A DNA stretch of 5,420 bases, taken from assembly GCA_023134955.1 (NCBI GenBank), contig JAGLUC010000436.1, positions 1 through 5,420 on the forward strand, given 5' to 3'. Position 1 is the stretch's first letter, and each line of letters starts with the position of its first letter. This document shows, piece after piece, positions 4,524-5,420 of the stretch. A program made the translations under genes and the position numbers. This DNA comes from Methylococcales bacterium (GTDB taxonomy: Bacteria > Pseudomonadota > Gammaproteobacteria > Methylococcales > Methylomonadaceae). Under the pieces are notes generated by a model. The model had not been told where the DNA came from. It saw nothing but the letters and a program-made list of their open reading frames with translations, and made no database searches.

Positions 4524-5420
4524 TCATCTACGTCGCCAAGTATGGTAGCGTTCCACCCATCGCAACAAACCTTCGGGAGCATGTTTACGTTTCCAAACCC
4601 CCGCTACATATTTATTAGCCTCAGCCATGGTTGGATAAATGTGAATGGTACCTAAGATTTTGTTTAGACCTAGCCCATGTTTCATCGCCAAAACAAATTC
4701 AGCGATTAAGTCACCTGCATGTTCACCGACTATGGTCACGCCCAAAATCTTATCCTTACCTGGTTTAGTTAAGACTTTTACAAAACCATGTGCTTCACCA
4801 TCAGCAATGGCTCGATCTAAATCATCTATATCATAAGAAACCACTTCATAAGGAATATTTTGTTCTTTAGCATCCTGCTCATTTAAGCCAACTCTCGCCA
4901 CTTCCGGGTCGGTAAAAGTAGACCATGGAATCACAGAATAATCGGTACGAAATTTCTTAAACTGTCCAAACAAGGCATTAACAGCAGCATACCAGGCCTG
5001 ATGAGCAGCGGTATGAGTAAACTGATAAGGCCCTGCTACATCGCCACATGCGTAGATATTTGGATAATTGGTTTCCTGAAAGGCATTGGTTTCTAAGGTT
5101 TTTCTGGGTGAAAGTGTAATCCCCATCTCTTCAACACCATAGCCATTAACATTGGCAACTCGACCAATAGCAACCAACACCTGATCAAATGGAATTTTGA
5201 CTGATTGACCTTCATGTTCAGCAATGAGGATTTTTTCACCCTTTTCAATAATAAATTCCTTTGCTGTATGCCCCACCCTTAAATCAACGCCTTCCTGTTT
5301 AAACCGATTCATAACTATTTCTGATACTTCGGGGTCTTCTCGAATCATGATACGTGGCAGCATTTCTATCTGAGTTACATGGCTACCTAAACGGGCAAAG
5401 CTTTGGGTCAATTCACAACC
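4524..5420 (-). CDS. Mercuric-reductase-like FAD-dependent pyridine nucleotide-disulfide oxidoreductase (C-terminal 298 aa, partial)
   Basis: The frame is open through the window edge and begins inside the NAD(P)-binding Rossmann domain (GCELTQSFARLGS), so the true start and the FAD/redox-cysteine domain are outside. Visible are an acidic residue at the end of the second strand (E19 of the fragment, VTQIEM), which suggests NADH rather than NADPH; the second FAD motif with the GD pair at 126-127 (NIYACGDVAG); and the C-terminal dimerisation domain from about 161. Where glutathione reductase and lipoamide dehydrogenase have HPT with a catalytic His, this has IHIYPTMAEAN: Tyr262 replaces the His, as in mercuric-reductase-like homologues. 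The C-terminus KRKHAPEGLLRWVERYHTWRRR-like tail is basic and aromatic. Some relatives are fused to an N-terminal TVP38/TMEM64 membrane domain, which cannot be tested here. The apparent start at 5411 is an internal TTG leucine codon. Confidence 0.88.
   Translation of the reverse strand, partial: GCELTQSFARLGSHVTQIEMLPRIMIREDPEVSEIVMNRFKQEGVDLRVGHTAKEFIIEKGEKILIAEHEGQSVKIPFDQVLVAIGRVANVNGYGVEEMGITLSPRKTLETNAFQETNYPNIYACGDVAGPYQFTHTAAHQAWYAAVNALFGQFKKFRTDYSVIPWSTFTDPEVARVGLNEQDAKEQNIPYEVVSYDIDDLDRAIADGEAHGFVKVLTKPGKDKILGVTIVGEHAGDLIAEFVLAMKHGLGLNKILGTIHIYPTMAEANKYVAGVWKRKHAPEGLLRWVERYHTWRRR

Overview
The window is AT-rich bacterial chromosome, most likely from a gammaproteobacterium. The reasons are an Slp-family outer-membrane lipoprotein, a REP-like CCTCACCC/CCCTCTCC palindrome, and Shine-Dalgarno-led genes. 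A Legionella-like organism would fit, but the sequence alone does not prove the genus.

Positions 1-1400 are accessory DNA. A complete IS110-family insertion sequence of about 1.18 kb (81-1258, reading on the minus strand) sits inside a REP-like palindrome. It cuts that palindrome into 56-80 and 1259-1272 and duplicates only the dinucleotide CT (AG on the plus strand) at its ends. An intact inverted copy of the same unit lies about 90 bp away (1360-1399), so the empty site can be reconstructed. The element encodes a 318-aa DEDD/serine transposase (96-1052) and has a 206-bp non-coding left end. That left end can be read as a bridge RNA: a 5' hairpin, then a target-binding loop whose two guide strands match the two sides of the observed insertion site, then a donor-binding loop whose two guide strands match the element's own ends. 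Joining the ends in a circle would also place a -35 (94-99) 17 bp from a -10 (1249-1254), creating a promoter that the integrated copy lacks. This programmed RNA-guided element is the main finding.

Positions 1400-5420 are ordinary chromosomal genes. An EamA/DMT-type transporter (minus, 1496-2392) is divergent from an Slp-like lipoprotein gene (plus, 2473-3009). The lipoprotein gene converges on a minus-strand pair: a pyridine nucleotide-disulfide oxidoreductase that runs off the window end (4524-5420), followed 68 bp later by a CPA1-type cation/proton antiporter (3202-4455). These last two may be co-transcribed. No tRNA, rRNA or CRISPR was seen.
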